Below are positions 1 to 10,294 of a DNA stretch of 64,000 bases, in pieces. Position 1 is the first letter of the stretch. The number at the start of each line of letters is the position of its first letter. A program made the translations under genes and the position numbers. The DNA is from Hypericum androsaemum (taxonomy: Eukaryota > Streptophyta > Magnoliopsida > Malpighiales > Hypericaceae). The notes beneath the pieces are model-generated. The model was not told where the DNA came from. It was given only the letters and a program-made list of their open reading frames with translations, and did no database searches. The stretch is taken from assembly GCA_963995505.1 (NCBI GenBank), contig OZ023192.1:7237001-7301000 (forward strand), written 5' to 3'.

Positions 1-5
1 AGGTT

Positions 6-1044
6 TTGGATGTGACAAACTTGATAGATGTGTGGGTCTTTGATGAGATGAATAGTAGTTTAGGAGTTCCGTACACAGAGGAGGAGGTTCACACACTTCT
101 CTATGAGATATTTTTGTCTAAGGCTCTGATTTTTGATGGTATGCTTCCTTTTTTTTTAGAAGCACTGGTCAATTGTTGGCCCTTTGGTAGCTTGTTCTAT
201 TTTATCTGTTCTTAATGATGGGAGGTACCCTTCTTGTATAAATGACACTATTATAGCCTTAGTACTAAAGGTCAAATGTCCATCCACCTATTACAAATAG
301 GCTAAAAGGGTTTTTACATGAGATAATACATGAGACTCAATGGGCTTTCGTACCAGGACGTCTAATTACAGATAATCCTATATTTTCTTTTGCATCCAAT
401 CATCATTTAAAGCAAAAGTTGACTCGTAGAGGGAGTTGGTATGTCTTAAAATTAGATATGATGAAAGCTTATGATAGGATAGAGTGGTATTTTCTCAAGA
501 ATATGCTAGTTGCTTTGGGCTTTCAAACATTTTTTACTAACCTGGTTATGAGTTGTGTTTCTACTGTGAGGCATGCTGTGCAAGTTAACTTACACGTGGG
601 AGAGTATTTTGTTCTTGGGAGAAGTCTATGTCATGGGATTTGCTTTTCCCCATATCTATTTTTGATGTGTGTGGATGGGTTGGTAGCTCTAATTTGTCAG
701 GCAGAGAGTCTTCGGAGGATACACGATTTGAAGGTGGCTAGGGGAGCACCAGCTATTACTCACCAGAGAGGGAACTCAGGACTATTTTGGGTTTATTGGA
801 TGTATATTCTTGGGCTTCAGGTCAAAAGGTTAATCTTCAAAAGAGCTCGGTATACTTTAGCCATAATATGACGGAAGAGGACCAAAGCAGATTGTTTGCT
901 ATATTGGGTATGCGTAGAGAACAGGATCGAGACACCTACTTGGGGTTGCCGATGTTAGTGGGGAGGTTGAAGAGACTAGTTTTTTCTTGTATTGAGGATA
1001 GAATAAATGCGAAGATTAGGAGTTGGAAGGAGCGATATGTCTAG
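6..1044 (+). pseudogene. LINE reverse transcriptase pseudogene
   Basis: Reverse-transcriptase part of the LINE. The first 200 bases encode a stretch with PYTEEEVHTLLYEIF that aligns with PYTKKEIHAALFDMY of the second LINE (near 59980). Motif A is KLDMMKAYDRIEW near 450-490. The following RQGDPLSPYLF-type segment is degraded to CHGICFSPYLFLM near 625-670. The catalytic YADD/FADD box cannot be found at its expected place near 750-800. The thumb region (YLGLPMLVGRLKR) is in another frame at 787-1044. Several frames and stops separate these blocks, so no functional enzyme can be made. Confidence 0.85.
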
Positions 1045-1955
1045 AGCTGGTAGAGAAATACCGGTTAAGTCAGTTTTACTATCGGTTCTAACCTATGTTA
1101 TGAGTTATTTCAGGTAACCAAATGAGGTTTGTGAGAGGATTGAGAGGAAGCTTTGTGCATTTATTGGGGAAATTGGATAAGGTTGCGCCGCTCGAAAAGG
1201 GAAGGTGGGCTGGGTTTCAGGAGGTTAGCTAGTTCCAATAATGCCATGCTTATGAAGCAGACGTGGTGATTGTTATATAAGTCAGAATCATTACCAGCTA
1301 GAGTCGTAAGGGCTCGGTAAGGATTTTTAGGGGATTATTTACATCCCTATTAGTTCTTGGCTTTCGAAGGATGTGGTAAGGTGGAGGCACAATTTAGATG
1401 GTATCTATACTATTTATTCAGGCTATTTTGTTAACTTGAAAGGGTGGTGGAAGACCTCTGAATTTTCCTCTCTCCCAATTCATTCAAAGGAGGTATGTCA
1501 GTGTGCTTGGAATATCTTGTGTCCCCTTGAATTTAATATTTCATGTGGCATCTTTTGGATGATAGTCTAGCTACGAGAGAAAATATTGCGAGGAGAGGGA
1601 TGGCGGTAGATTTTTTTGTCTCTTGTGTGCAAATAATGAAGAGTCTGCCAAACTTTTTTATCTATTGCTCGACTACCAGTTTCCTTTGGTCTAAAGTAGG
1701 AGTTGATATTTGTACACTACAGGGACAATCTCTAGTTTAGGCTTGCATGGACCTTCTCTCAGCCATGGATCAAGGTGAATGAGGTAGGCGAGCTGCTTGG
1801 TTGTGGGGGATTTGGAAGCTTAGAAATGAGATGGTTTTTAAGAGTGTGAATTTCAAGGAGGCGCAAGGTGTTCTAAAGTCTATTCATCGTTTGTGGTTGG
1901 ACTATATTTTTGTCCATTATCTGACTTCCCATACTAGACTAGGGTTGGTAGAGCA

Positions 1956-2400
1956 GTGGCGACCCCCAGAATAGGTTGGTTTAAGATTAACACGGATGCA
2001 AGAATTGGGGCAAATGGGAAGGCGCGGGTGGGAATTGTTATTAGAGATGATTTCAGTTACTTTGTTACTGCGGTGGTCCAGACTTTCGAGGGAATGATTC
2101 ACCTGACACTGTTAGAAGCCTGTGGGAGTTTAATTATTTACTATTTGGCCTCAGGTATGTTTCTTTGGAGTCTGATTATTTATTGCTTGTGCAGGCTCTA
2201 CAAAGACAGGTTACAGATAGGAGTGATCCAACTTCATTGGTTGTGGATTCCAAAGAGGCAGCTTAGGGCTTCACGAAGTGCTCCTTCAGTTTCATCCAAC
2301 TTGGTGGAAATAGGGATGCTCATATACTGGCAAAGTTTCAGTTGGTGGACGATCAAGTTTTTTAGGTTTTTTAATCTCCTCATTCGGAGCTTCTAGAGAT
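1956..2400 (+). pseudogene. LINE C-terminal RNase H pseudogene
   Basis: The reading frame begins with WFKINTDARIGANGKARVG, which matches the opening of plant LINE RNase H domains (WFKINTDGA...G.A.VG), followed by VIRDDFSYFV. The second LINE has WFKINTDAEITSSEEAQIG at the same place (near 62040). After about 50 residues the frame decays, and the distal REANK..H.LAK motif is lost. Between 1045 and 1955 only broken zf-RVT-like frames are visible, for example CAWNILCPLEFNIS near 1503-1545. Confidence 0.75.
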
Positions 2401-2944
2401 TATTAGAATGGAGCAGGATGGTCGACGTTGACTGGTGGGGATGGGATGGCGAGGGTGGCTGGGGAGGGTTTCTTGATTTCTTCATTTTGCTGGGTTTTGG
2501 TGTATAAAAGGGACAGTATGCAATATTTATTTATGCAGTGCTATCACTGGTTCTCTTTTCCTGATTTTTGTTTTTTTCTCGATTGGGGTAAATTTTCTGG
2601 AATAGGTTTTTAATGAGGCCGGCGGCTGCAACCTACTTTTAGGTGAGAGAACGTTGCATACTCAATGGTAGTTTTCAGGTGGATAGTGTTCCCGTGCTAT
2701 TGTGAAAATTAGGGCCAGACAGAAGGTAGTGGAATTAGGCGGGTAATACTCTATACATGCTATTATGCAGGTAGAGCTTTAGGTTTGCAGCATATGTGTC
2801 TCAATTATTTGACAATGTTTATGTACTGAATTCTTATTATTATCTAATGGAAAGGTATCATTTTACCCCTAAAATAAAAGAAACTATGCCGATTTATAAG
2901 TCCAACAACGATAACAATAATAATTTATAATATGAGCATAAAAT

Positions 2945-4654
2945 TGTTGGACATAATTATTCTAATTGTTAATGTCATGGCATATTCTATATAATATGAA
3001 AAATACAGTAAGACAACATTGAAATAAGTATAGAATACTCACAATAACAATTTGAGCAAATCGTAGAAATATCACTTCCTTGTAGTTCGTGTTATCCAAT
3101 ATTAGCCCTCCTCTTGATGATCACTTTTTAGATTTAATCATGGATGAGGTCACACCAAATCGTGTGCCCTTAATCTCATATTAAGTGCCTTGAGGGTAAA
3201 CAAGCTTCAAAAGTACAATGCTGAATCACTCGGTCAGATGGAAGCGACAATCTGACCGATCTACTAACCTTCAACGGTTGTAAAACTCTGACTCTATGCA
3301 AGAATATATGTGCTAATCTAATCAAGAGAGAGGAGAGAAAGTCTGTATGATTTTTTGGCGTGTCTCGAATGGGATGAGCATGCCCCCTTTTATAGGTAGA
3401 TTTTAAGACCCCACCATGATAAATGAATGAGTTGTTACAACAAATAATCCTCCTCATTAACTACGGTCAATAAATGAGCAGTTACGGACGTCATAAATAT
3501 CAAATCATGACGGCTAGTAAGACTAGGGATGGCAATGGGTAGGGTAGGTTAGGGTAGGGTATTGATAGGACCCTACCCATACCCTAGTTTTTTTGGATGG
3601 ACCCATACCCTACCCTCGACCCTACAAATTTTTTATTGTTAGATTCATACCCTACCCTCCTGGAGAACCAGGTTTTATAGGGTCTGCAGGGTCCGACCTT
3701 TTAACGTTCTGCATTTGGATAATTTTTAATCAAAACTTATTTTTTATATAAAATTTAAATAAATTTAAGACATCTTTATACATCAACATTCAATAAAAAA
3801 TTGATGAAACATCAAATTTTGTAATTTAATTTCAATAGTCCAAGGTTTTTTTTAGAGTTTGAAGTACATAAATAATTCAACAAAAGAAAAATATAGCATG
3901 TCAGTTTCTAGTGATCCATCATTCACGACATCTTCTAAGGTAGTTGCGGAATAACATAATAAATACGTTAAAGTTAACCGTAAAGTATATTATATATATT
4001 ATCAATATGGTCTAACATGGGTCTAACTATAGTCTAATTAGGGTAAAGTCTAAAATAGGGTAAAAATGTAAGGTTAGGGTCCGACCCACAGGGTCTAGCT
4101 ATGGATTCATACCCTACCCTAGACCCTACCTCTAAACATGGACCCATACCCATACCCTACCCTAGACCCAGTCAAAGTCAACATACCCTAGACCTGTAGG
4201 GTAAGGGTAGGGTCCGACTCTTAGGGTATGGGTATTTCTGCCATCCCTAAGTAAGACCTATACAGCTTTGAAGCCAATTTTCATTCACAAGGAGAATTTA
4301 TTTTTTGCAAGTGGTATTTATCGTTACAAAACTTTCTCAATAGATGTCATATTGATCTCTTGTACACCCAAAACTAATTAGTGTGACCCACATTAGCTCA
4401 GAGTTCCTAAGAGATTATATTTTATTAGAATTTACTTTCTAATTTACCTCTTAGGCCATTCCCAACCTACACATATATGTTGGGCCAACCTCCTCAATGG
4501 ATTAAAAGTTCAATTCTCCAACAATCCCTCCAGATGAAAGCAATTGGCTAATATGATATAAGCATACAAATGCTACATGTAACTTAAGAGTTCCGGGAGA
4601 ATTTGTTGCATCAGGAAAGGTGGTTGAAAGCCTTTAACCTTTTTTAGTCCCTTG
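2945..4654 (-). mobile_element. Copia LTR remnant with a short piece of internal region
   Basis: A TGTTGGA...TCCAACA-bounded LTR (2945-4523) followed by about 130 bases of internal sequence. It is a diverged relative of the copia element at 33322-40791. The two share the segment around GTGTGCCCTTAA, the CAATTTTCATTCAC block, TTCTCCAACAATCCC at the LTR end, and the adjoining GAGAATTTGTTGCATCA and AGGTGGTTGAAAGCC. Orientation is minus, as in that element. Homology stops near 4654, where unrelated GC-rich sequence starts. The LTR lacks the GC-rich block found in the younger relative and is interrupted by a hAT MITE. Confidence 0.8.
3524..4249. mobile_element. hAT-type MITE with 8-bp target duplication
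   Basis: A 726-bp element beginning TAGGGATGGCA and ending TGCCATCCCTA, so the terminal inverted repeats are visible. It is flanked by a perfect 8-bp direct repeat AGTAAGAC at 3516-3523 and 4250-4257. Eight-bp target duplications and TAGGG-type termini are characteristic of hAT elements. Both halves are rich in ACCCTACCC/GGGTAGGGT words arranged in opposite orientation, with an AT-rich middle, so the element can fold back on itself. No transposase is present. It sits inside the older copia LTR. Confidence 0.92.
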
Positions 4655-5210
4655 TTTTTTCTCGAGACTCCACTTCCTTTTTGATATTGTGTTGAATCTG
4701 CTTAATGGACTAGATGATAGAGAGCGGGTGATTGGCGGATACATGGCGGGTGAAGAGGTCATTGGGGTTCTCGTCGGTGCCGATGAAGGGGAGGAGGGGA
4801 TGGGGTCTTTTAGGAACTATGTAGGGAGATTGGCGGGTGTAGAGGTCTTTATGAAAGAACATGAGGTGGTTAGGATCAAAGCCGAGATAGGACGATGGCC
4901 GCCATATCAAGTCGTGTAGGAGACAAAATAGCAACATGAATGCTATGTCAAGAATGCTCTAGAACAGAAGCTTCCCGGAGGAGGGGAAGTGATCGGCGCA
5001 TAGGCGATGATTTTTGTTTCTTTTTCATATTTTAAGGGCATTTTTTCATTTCAGTGGCAAAAGAAGAGAAAAAAGAGTGGATGAAGCTAGTCAGGGATCC
5101 GAGAATATAATAAAATTGAACACAGGGAACTGGAAAATCACACGTGGGACTAAATCGTCGATTCAATCATACATACAAGAGTTGAGAATAATTTGTCCAA
5201 TATTTTTTTA
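4655..5210. other. GC-rich unassigned segment, possible captured gene fragment
   Basis: This stretch is clearly richer in G+C than its surroundings. It has overlapping open frames on both strands: 4689-4919 on + (76 aa) and 4710-4937 on - (75 aa, with PHPLLPFIGTDENPNDLF). Neither matches a family I recognise. The minus frame is the more protein-like. It may be a fragment of a host gene carried in by a transposon, but I could not find flanking inverted repeats. Confidence 0.3.
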
Positions 5211-5479
5211 TAAGTAAAATTTTTTTATTCATAAAAAAAAACTCAACATAATGTCATTACATGGTAATCACAGTATCTGTACATTATACAACAACTGACC
5301 AACTAAAATACTAGATAGACAAAAATCAAAGAAAAATTATGCTAAAGTATATATAAGTACATTTTCCAAACGTGTTGCCCCAAAAGCTCCAAAATTATAT
5401 GTTTAGACCAAAATCTAAGTAAAAACCCCTAATCTTAGTCTCCTGTAATGACCACCAGAGAGATTCGTCATGCTCAACA
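5211..5479. other. AT-rich spacer, possible 3' tail of a minus-strand LINE
   Basis: No gene seen. The start (tttttattcataaaaaaaaactc) resembles the poly(A)-proximal end of a LINE read on the minus strand, similar in style to 51963-52000, but no coding homology supports it. Confidence 0.25.
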
Positions 5480-6012
5480 CAGATAGAAAATGGGGAACCC
5501 AAGAATTGTTGGTGCTCGAAGCATTGTCCGTGATTCAGGTAGTTTTTTTGGTATATGGCTTCGTCAAGGGCACTGGGAGTTGTACCTCCTTGAATGCAGA
5601 GCTCTGGGCGCTTATCATTGGTCTTGAGCTAACTTAAGAAAGGTAATTCTGGAGAGTCCAAGTCGATGTGGATTCATCATTGGCCATCCTTTGTGTGGGG
5701 CATGGTGTTAGAGCGTGGGTAACCAGGTGGTGTACGTGCTTTCAAAGCATGCATTGGACAATTCTTTTGACCATGTTGTATTTGATGTACCATTAGTTTC
5801 TTGTATGTACGTGTATTTAGATGACTTACGGAGAGTTAACCTCTCTCATCGTACTCGTACAACTAGTGATTCAGATGGCGCGGGATCTTGTATAGCAATA
5901 TCAACGTCAAAGTTTGTTCATACCTTGCCGATGTGCTCTTTTCCTCCTACAGATTTTTCTCACTGAGTTTTGTCGTAAAAATATTTTACTGAGGCCGACG
6001 GACAAAATCTCG
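5480..6012 (+). pseudogene. LINE RNase H domain fragment
   Basis: A third LINE relic. The frame near 5590-5640 reads SLNAELWALIIGLEL, the conserved helix of plant LINE RNase H domains. It is followed by VDSSLAI, equivalent to the usual ESDS.. motif. The frame at 5715-5966 starts with GNQVVYVLSKHALDNSF, matching the REGNQVAD.LSKHAL motif at the domain's C-terminus. The tail near 5985 (tttactgaggccgacgg) resembles the 3' UTR of the LINEs at both window ends. Frameshifts and stops separate the blocks. The 5' part is missing. Confidence 0.75.
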
Positions 6013-6713
6013 AAAGAAGAAATTTCCCGTCATAAAGGGATAGTAGTAGTCATCATAATAATGAGTTAGCAGGATCTTTAGTTAGGAGGATAGGTTGCAC
6101 GTAGGATATTTATTTAGGATGTAATTGTATTTTATTTTTATATTTAAATATTGGAGCTTATCCCTCCATTTCCACCATAAAAAATAGCTGTGGTTTATCG
6201 TGTAGGGGTGTCTTGCGTAATCGAGTCATTTTTTATAATCAAGATATTTTGTAACCGAGTCATCTTTATTAATCAAGATATCAATATGATGCCATTCCTT
6301 TCTTCCAATTGTACAGGACTGTAGTTTCGTTGTACTGTTTTATCTTGCTTTTTGGCGAGCCTGGCTGCTTCTTATTTTGTGGGGCTGGCCGTGAGCTTTT
6401 GGGCATGGAAGATGACTTCCGACTAGAAATAAGTAACAAAAAGAAAAGGAAAAGAACGAGAGAGAAAAATATAAAATTGGAGGAAAACGAGCGGGTAGCA
6501 TGTCATTTTCTGTTAGTAGTTTGGTTTTTCTTTTGCTCTAGTGCATTGTGAGGTCTATATGACTCGATTAGTAAGTGTTCAGATAATTTAACATGACTTC
6601 AAATTTGAATTCCAAATTTATATTTTGATACAAAGTTCTTTTAGAATTTCTTAAGTTTCAAACCCCAAACGTTTAACTAAAATTTGCATTAAAATTGCAT
6701 TTAATGTCTAATG
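6013..6713. other. Non-coding spacer
   Basis: AT-rich sequence with no convincing gene. The 80-codon open frame at 6309-6551 has a Lys/Arg/Glu-rich second half and no recognisable family. A phrase close to 'cgagtcattttttataatcaagatat' is imperfectly repeated at about 6222 and 6256. Confidence 0.4.
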
Positions 6714-7034
6714 TGTTGGGAAGAGGCGAGAAGCTGATGCATGAAGGAGTTGGAGTCAGCCAATGGCATAAACAGAATGTTGGGGTGGCAGACTCCAAAG
6801 TGTTCGCGGCCTAAAGGTCCTATGCGGTCTATTTTTCCTATTTTGCTCGGACTCTTATTTTAGAATTCTAAATTGACCTAGATAGATTTTTTGGTATGCA
6901 AGGGTTTGTGGCTTGGATATCATCAATAAAAGTTCTCCTTTCTCTCCGTGGACGTAGGCATTAGGCCGAATCATGTAAATCTTGTATCGGTGTTCTTCTC
7001 ACATTATTGTTTCGTAGTTGCTGATTTCCTAACA
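6714..7034 (+). repeat. 5' LTR of the deleted copia element
   Basis: 321-bp LTR with TGTT...AACA ends. It carries an AATAAA-type signal (ATCAATAAAAGTT near 6926) and a CT-rich stretch downstream. It aligns by eye with the 3' LTR at 8916-9199, sharing CTATTTTTCCTATTTTGCTC and CGTGGAC(G/A)TAGGCATTAGGCCGAA. A diverged relative lies at about 32150-32336. Confidence 0.88.
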
Positions 7035-7037
7035 ACT

Positions 7038-7049
7038 GATATCAGAGCT
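7038..7049 (+). promoter_or_regulatory. Retrotransposon primer-binding site
   Basis: TGATATCAGAGC just inside the 5' LTR differs by one base from the plant consensus TGGTATCAGAGC that pairs with initiator tRNA-Met. Confidence 0.8.
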
Positions 7050-7059
7050 AAGTTTAAAA

Positions 7060-8046
7060 ATGAATCTTCGCATGAAGTTTGCTTTTGTGAAGTTTGATGG
7101 ATCCTCGAATTACGGGTTATGGCAAAGGTGTAACAAGGATTTTCTGGTGCAACAAGGGATGGTCAACGCGCTCTCGAAGAAGAAATCTAAGAAGATGAAG
7201 GAGCAAGAGTAGAAAGAGATGGAGGTCAAGGCGGTGGCGATGATTCACTTCTTCTTGGGAGATGATATGATGTATCATGTCATGTATGAGAAACCACCAG
7301 CTGAGGTATAGAAAAAATTGGAGGTAAAGTATATGTCTAAGTCTTTGTCAACAAGCTTTATCTTAAGCAAAAGTTGTATGGACTTAAGATGATGGAAGAC
7401 TCGAATTTGAGCCAACACATCAATATTTTCAATCAATTATTGAGTGATTTGAGAAGGATCGACGGGAAGTTCGAGGAGGAAGATAAGATATTGTTGCTCC
7501 TGAATTCTCTACCAAGTTTCTACGAGAATTTAGTTACAACTCTAACTTGGGGCAAAGAGTCCTTAGTGTTGGAGGATATTACGAGTGCTCTACTAGAATT
7601 TCATCAAAGGAAGAAGGCCAGGGATGAATGTTGCTGGTTGTGAGGGGTAGCCATGGTCGTAGAGAAGGAAAAGATGGAACAAGATCCAGGTCGGGGTCAA
7701 TAGGGTTCAAAAGAAATTTCTTGAAGTACGAAAAAAGGGGCAGGTGAAGAAGGATTATCCAAGAAGAATTGGGGACCACGAGAAAAAAGGATCAACATCT
7801 ATGAATATGCCCTCTTTTTTGGACTGGTCTGGTAACTATCTTTCTGTCTTATCAGGTCTAAAGCATTCTGATTCCAAGAGAGAGTGGCTCATCATCTACA
7901 AGTTCATTGATTTAGGTATAGTGACTATGGGTGATGGATCTACTTGTAGAATCGCTGGCATAGCTGATATCTGGATCAAGATGTGGGATAGTGTTGAGAG
8001 AAAATTGTATGGGATTAGACATTTTTCAAAGTTTGAGAGGAATTAG
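7060..8046 (+). pseudogene. Copia gag and protease remnant
   Basis: The ATG at 7060 opens a frame with KFAFVKFDGSSNYGLWQ, the N-terminal signature of copia gag (UBN2 type). In-frame stops follow (after KEQE near 7210 and at PPAEV near 7308). The frame at 7374-7643 continues gag with LNSLPSFYENLVTTLTWG. At 7744-8046 a zinc-knuckle remnant (KKDYPRR) precedes the protease-to-integrase linker, with VTMGDGSTCRIAGIADIWIKMWD as the counterpart of the usual MGN...IG.G.I.I.MFDG motif. The catalytic DSG/DTG is not visible. The Gag-like part is full but broken, and the pol core is deleted. Confidence 0.8.
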
Positions 8047-8915
8047 ATCACATTAGTAGCCTTTGATTATAGTGGATCCATCTATAAGATTGTAGGCAGT
8101 CTAATTTATGTGGAGAAGGATGATGAGGTGGTGATGAAGGGTGAAATAGATGCTAGGAACACCTAAAGGTTAGTCGGGGGCACAATTGTAGGTGGAGTCA
8201 CATCCTTGGGTTCCAATAGAGAAGTGAAAGCTCTTGTATGATGGGGAAAAGGCTTAACAAAAAGGGTTTGAGTGCAGTTGAGATTTTTTGAGACATGGAT
8301 AGTAAGCTATACTTGTTTCGTGCAGGCATGGTTAACAAGAAGTCATGGTTGACTCATGAAGCATTATTAGCAAGGTCTCGCTATGGTTTTCTAAAGGGAT
8401 ATGCACGTTAAAAGTATTGGGTAGGTTTGACATTAGGAGTGTGAAGCCATTAGTAACACCACATGCGAATCATGTATCTCACTCAAGGCTGAGCGGTGGG
8501 ATTTGTGGCATGTCAAGGATTCTATTTGGTAGAACAAAATATTCCCATTGTATCCTATGGTATATAACATTGGTTCAAGGCAAAAAGGTCTAGCGGAGGA
8601 GCAATAAAAGGTTGTGGAGCATGGGGTTGACCAAAAAATGGAGAGAACATCTATTGGTCACAAGATTGCTTCAGGAGGTGCACTTGCATATTAGGGTTCG
8701 ATGGATGTTCGAGAGAATAGGCCAAGCAAGCTCAGAAACTCGAGCTTAAGGGCTGTCATAAGTGATTGAACAAAAGTGGAGTAGGTAAAGTCGAATTGAT
8801 TTTGCATGATCTCATGGTACTTCATGGGGTGGTGTCTCATCAAGGTGAGTTTCTTGAAGTTGAGTTAGAGCTTCACTGTTCTTCATAAGAGATATTTTCT
8901 CGCCAAGGTGGAGAT
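8047..8915 (+). pseudogene. Copia pol remnant and 3' untranslated region
   Basis: Only scraps of pol remain. Sequence at 8338-8640 is shared with the minus strand of about 32840-33105 (gtattgggtaggtttgacatt; ttggtagaacaaaa), which identifies another copy of the same family. The region ends in the polypurine tract next to the 3' LTR. Confidence 0.55.
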
Positions 8916-9199
8916 TGTTAGGAAGTGGCAAGAAGTTGATGCATGAAGGAGTTGAAGTGAGCCAAGGTATTGAAGTCAGCCAACTGCACAAATAGCATGT
9001 TGGGGTTGGCAGACTCCAAAGGATTGGCAGCCTCCAGGTCCTATGGAGCCATTTTTCCTATTTTGCTCGGACTCTTATTTTGGACTCTTAATGGCTTTGC
9101 GGCCTGGATCTCATCAATAAAAGTTATCCTTTCTCCCCGTGGACATAGGCATTAGGCCGAACTACATAACTATTATGTTCGTGTTCTTCTTGGTTATTG
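8916..9199 (+). repeat. 3' LTR of the deleted copia element, truncated
   Basis: Starts TGTTAGGAAG right after the polypurine tract and follows the 5' LTR, with a short internal duplication (a second 'gaagt.agcca' phrase near 8958-8980), up to GTTCTTCTTGGTTATTGT. There the sequence switches to the TIR of the neighbouring element. The 5' LTR has TTATTGT at the corresponding point. Confidence 0.85.
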
Positions 9200-9611
9200 T
9201 ACGCCCGAGTCCCTGTCGCCAGAATATGCCATTTTTTCAGGTGATACCCCACTTGAAAGGACCAAAATGTTCCTTCCACTTAAAAATAAAAAAAATTCCT
9301 CTTTCTTTTCCCCTTCTTCTTCCTCCCACTTCATCTTTTCATTTAATCTTCAACATTCAACTAAAACTCAAACTCAAACTCAAAAATAAATTCAAATATT
9401 TTTAGTGAGAATGAGAGAATCAAAATTTAAAGAATTGTCGAAACCCAAGTACAACAACTAGATTAAATGAACTTGAGATTTTCGATTCTGATTTTGATTT
9501 TGAACTTGAGATTTCCAAACCTTTAATCTAGAACACCAAAGAACACATAAACCAACCAATCGCCTCTTCCCTTATGGCACCAAGAACATCATCCAAAGCT
9601 TTCTTATCGTA

Positions 9612-10061
9612 CCTGTTCTTGCAGCAGTAACAGCCTGTTGGTACTTCTTATCCTGAACATCCCATGTGGCAAAGACCCCCTCCAGTTTGGTCACAACGTA
9701 ACCATCGTCATCCAACTCAAGCTGCCCATCCAAAAACTTGGTGGCGCTCGTGCCCGATCGCGAAGAAGAGCTCGTTGACCTTCAAGTCCTTGACGTCCCC
9801 GGTGACCAAGTTCTTAACTTTAATCCCACCCAACGGTCCATCCCCGTACGCCTCCTCGACCACAGAATTCCACACAATCTCAATCTTAGGGTTTTCCAAA
9901 GCTCTCTTTTGCATAATCTTGGAAGCCCTAAAAGTGTCCCTAGAATGAATAATATAAACCATAGACTCGTACTTGGTCAGGAAAATGGCCTCCTCCATCG
10001 CCGAGTATCCTCCGCTGACAACCGCCAGCGTCTTCCACTGGAAGATCGGTGCCGCTCCGTC
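9612..10061 (-). pseudogene. NADPH-dependent thioredoxin reductase fragment (captured)
   Basis: Read on the minus strand, the frame gives DGAAPIF, then [70 protein letters not shown] and FFAIGHE. A further part reads [18 protein letters not shown] and ends near [16 protein letters not shown]. In plant NTRA/NTRB this is the NADPH-binding domain and the start of the second FAD segment. The intact enzyme reduces thioredoxin h with NADPH. The catalytic CxxC site, FAD N-terminal domain and C-terminus are absent. The nucleotide-binding GGGDSA is altered to SGGYSA, and the frame changes after IGHE. It is therefore a dead fragment lying between the TIRs of the surrounding element. Confidence 0.9.
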
Positions 10062-10294
10062 GAGATAGAGAAATCCCCATCGATAACCAACGAATCCACT
10101 TAGAGAAATCCTCAACCAGTCTTAAAGACAGGTCCTTTGGGAAGCCACATCAAGTTGGTCTAATACCCAAAAGAGAAAAGGCGATTGGTTGGAGGGCGAG
10201 GGAAGTGGAAAAGGGTTCTCGAGTTTAGGGTTCTAATTGAAGTTTTCAAATTTGAGTTTTTAAGATTTGATTTTCTAATTAGTTTTAAATTTTA

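Larger units (their letters stand above)
1..2876 (+). mobile_element. LINE relic (reverse transcriptase plus RNase H), 5' end outside the window
   Basis: Decayed non-LTR retrotransposon. In order it holds the stretch before RT motif A, an RT core with KLDMMKAYDRIEW, an RNase H domain, and a 3' UTR. The tail near 2845-2876 ends in an A-rich run after TTTACCC. The same order and a recognisably similar 3' UTR (aggccggcggctgcaac near 2617; aggccagcggctgtaat near 62723) occur in the LINE at 56.56-63.0 kb, so both belong to one family in the same orientation. Stops and frameshifts break every domain. The left end is cut by the window edge. Confidence 0.88.
6714..9199 (+). mobile_element. Internally deleted Ty1/copia element
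   Basis: The 5' LTR (6714-7034, TGTTGGGAAG...TTTCCTAACA) is followed by a primer-binding site near initiator-tRNA-Met type (TGATATCAGAGC, 7038-7049). Then come gag, a protease-like remnant and a short tail. A polypurine tract (AAGGTGGAGAT) abuts the 3' LTR, which starts TGTTAGGAAG at 8916. The integrase core, RT and most of RNase H are absent, so only about 1.9 kb lies between the LTRs. The 3' LTR loses its last about 35 bases at a junction with the next element near 9199. Confidence 0.88.

Noticed and set aside
3530..4245. TAGGGT/ACCCTA words suggesting telomere-like repeats
   Set aside because: They are irregular, in both orientations, and lie wholly within an 8-bp-duplicated hAT MITE.
9738..10103. 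A 121-codon plus-strand frame
   Set aside because: It is the mirror of the thioredoxin reductase fragment, which reads on the minus strand.
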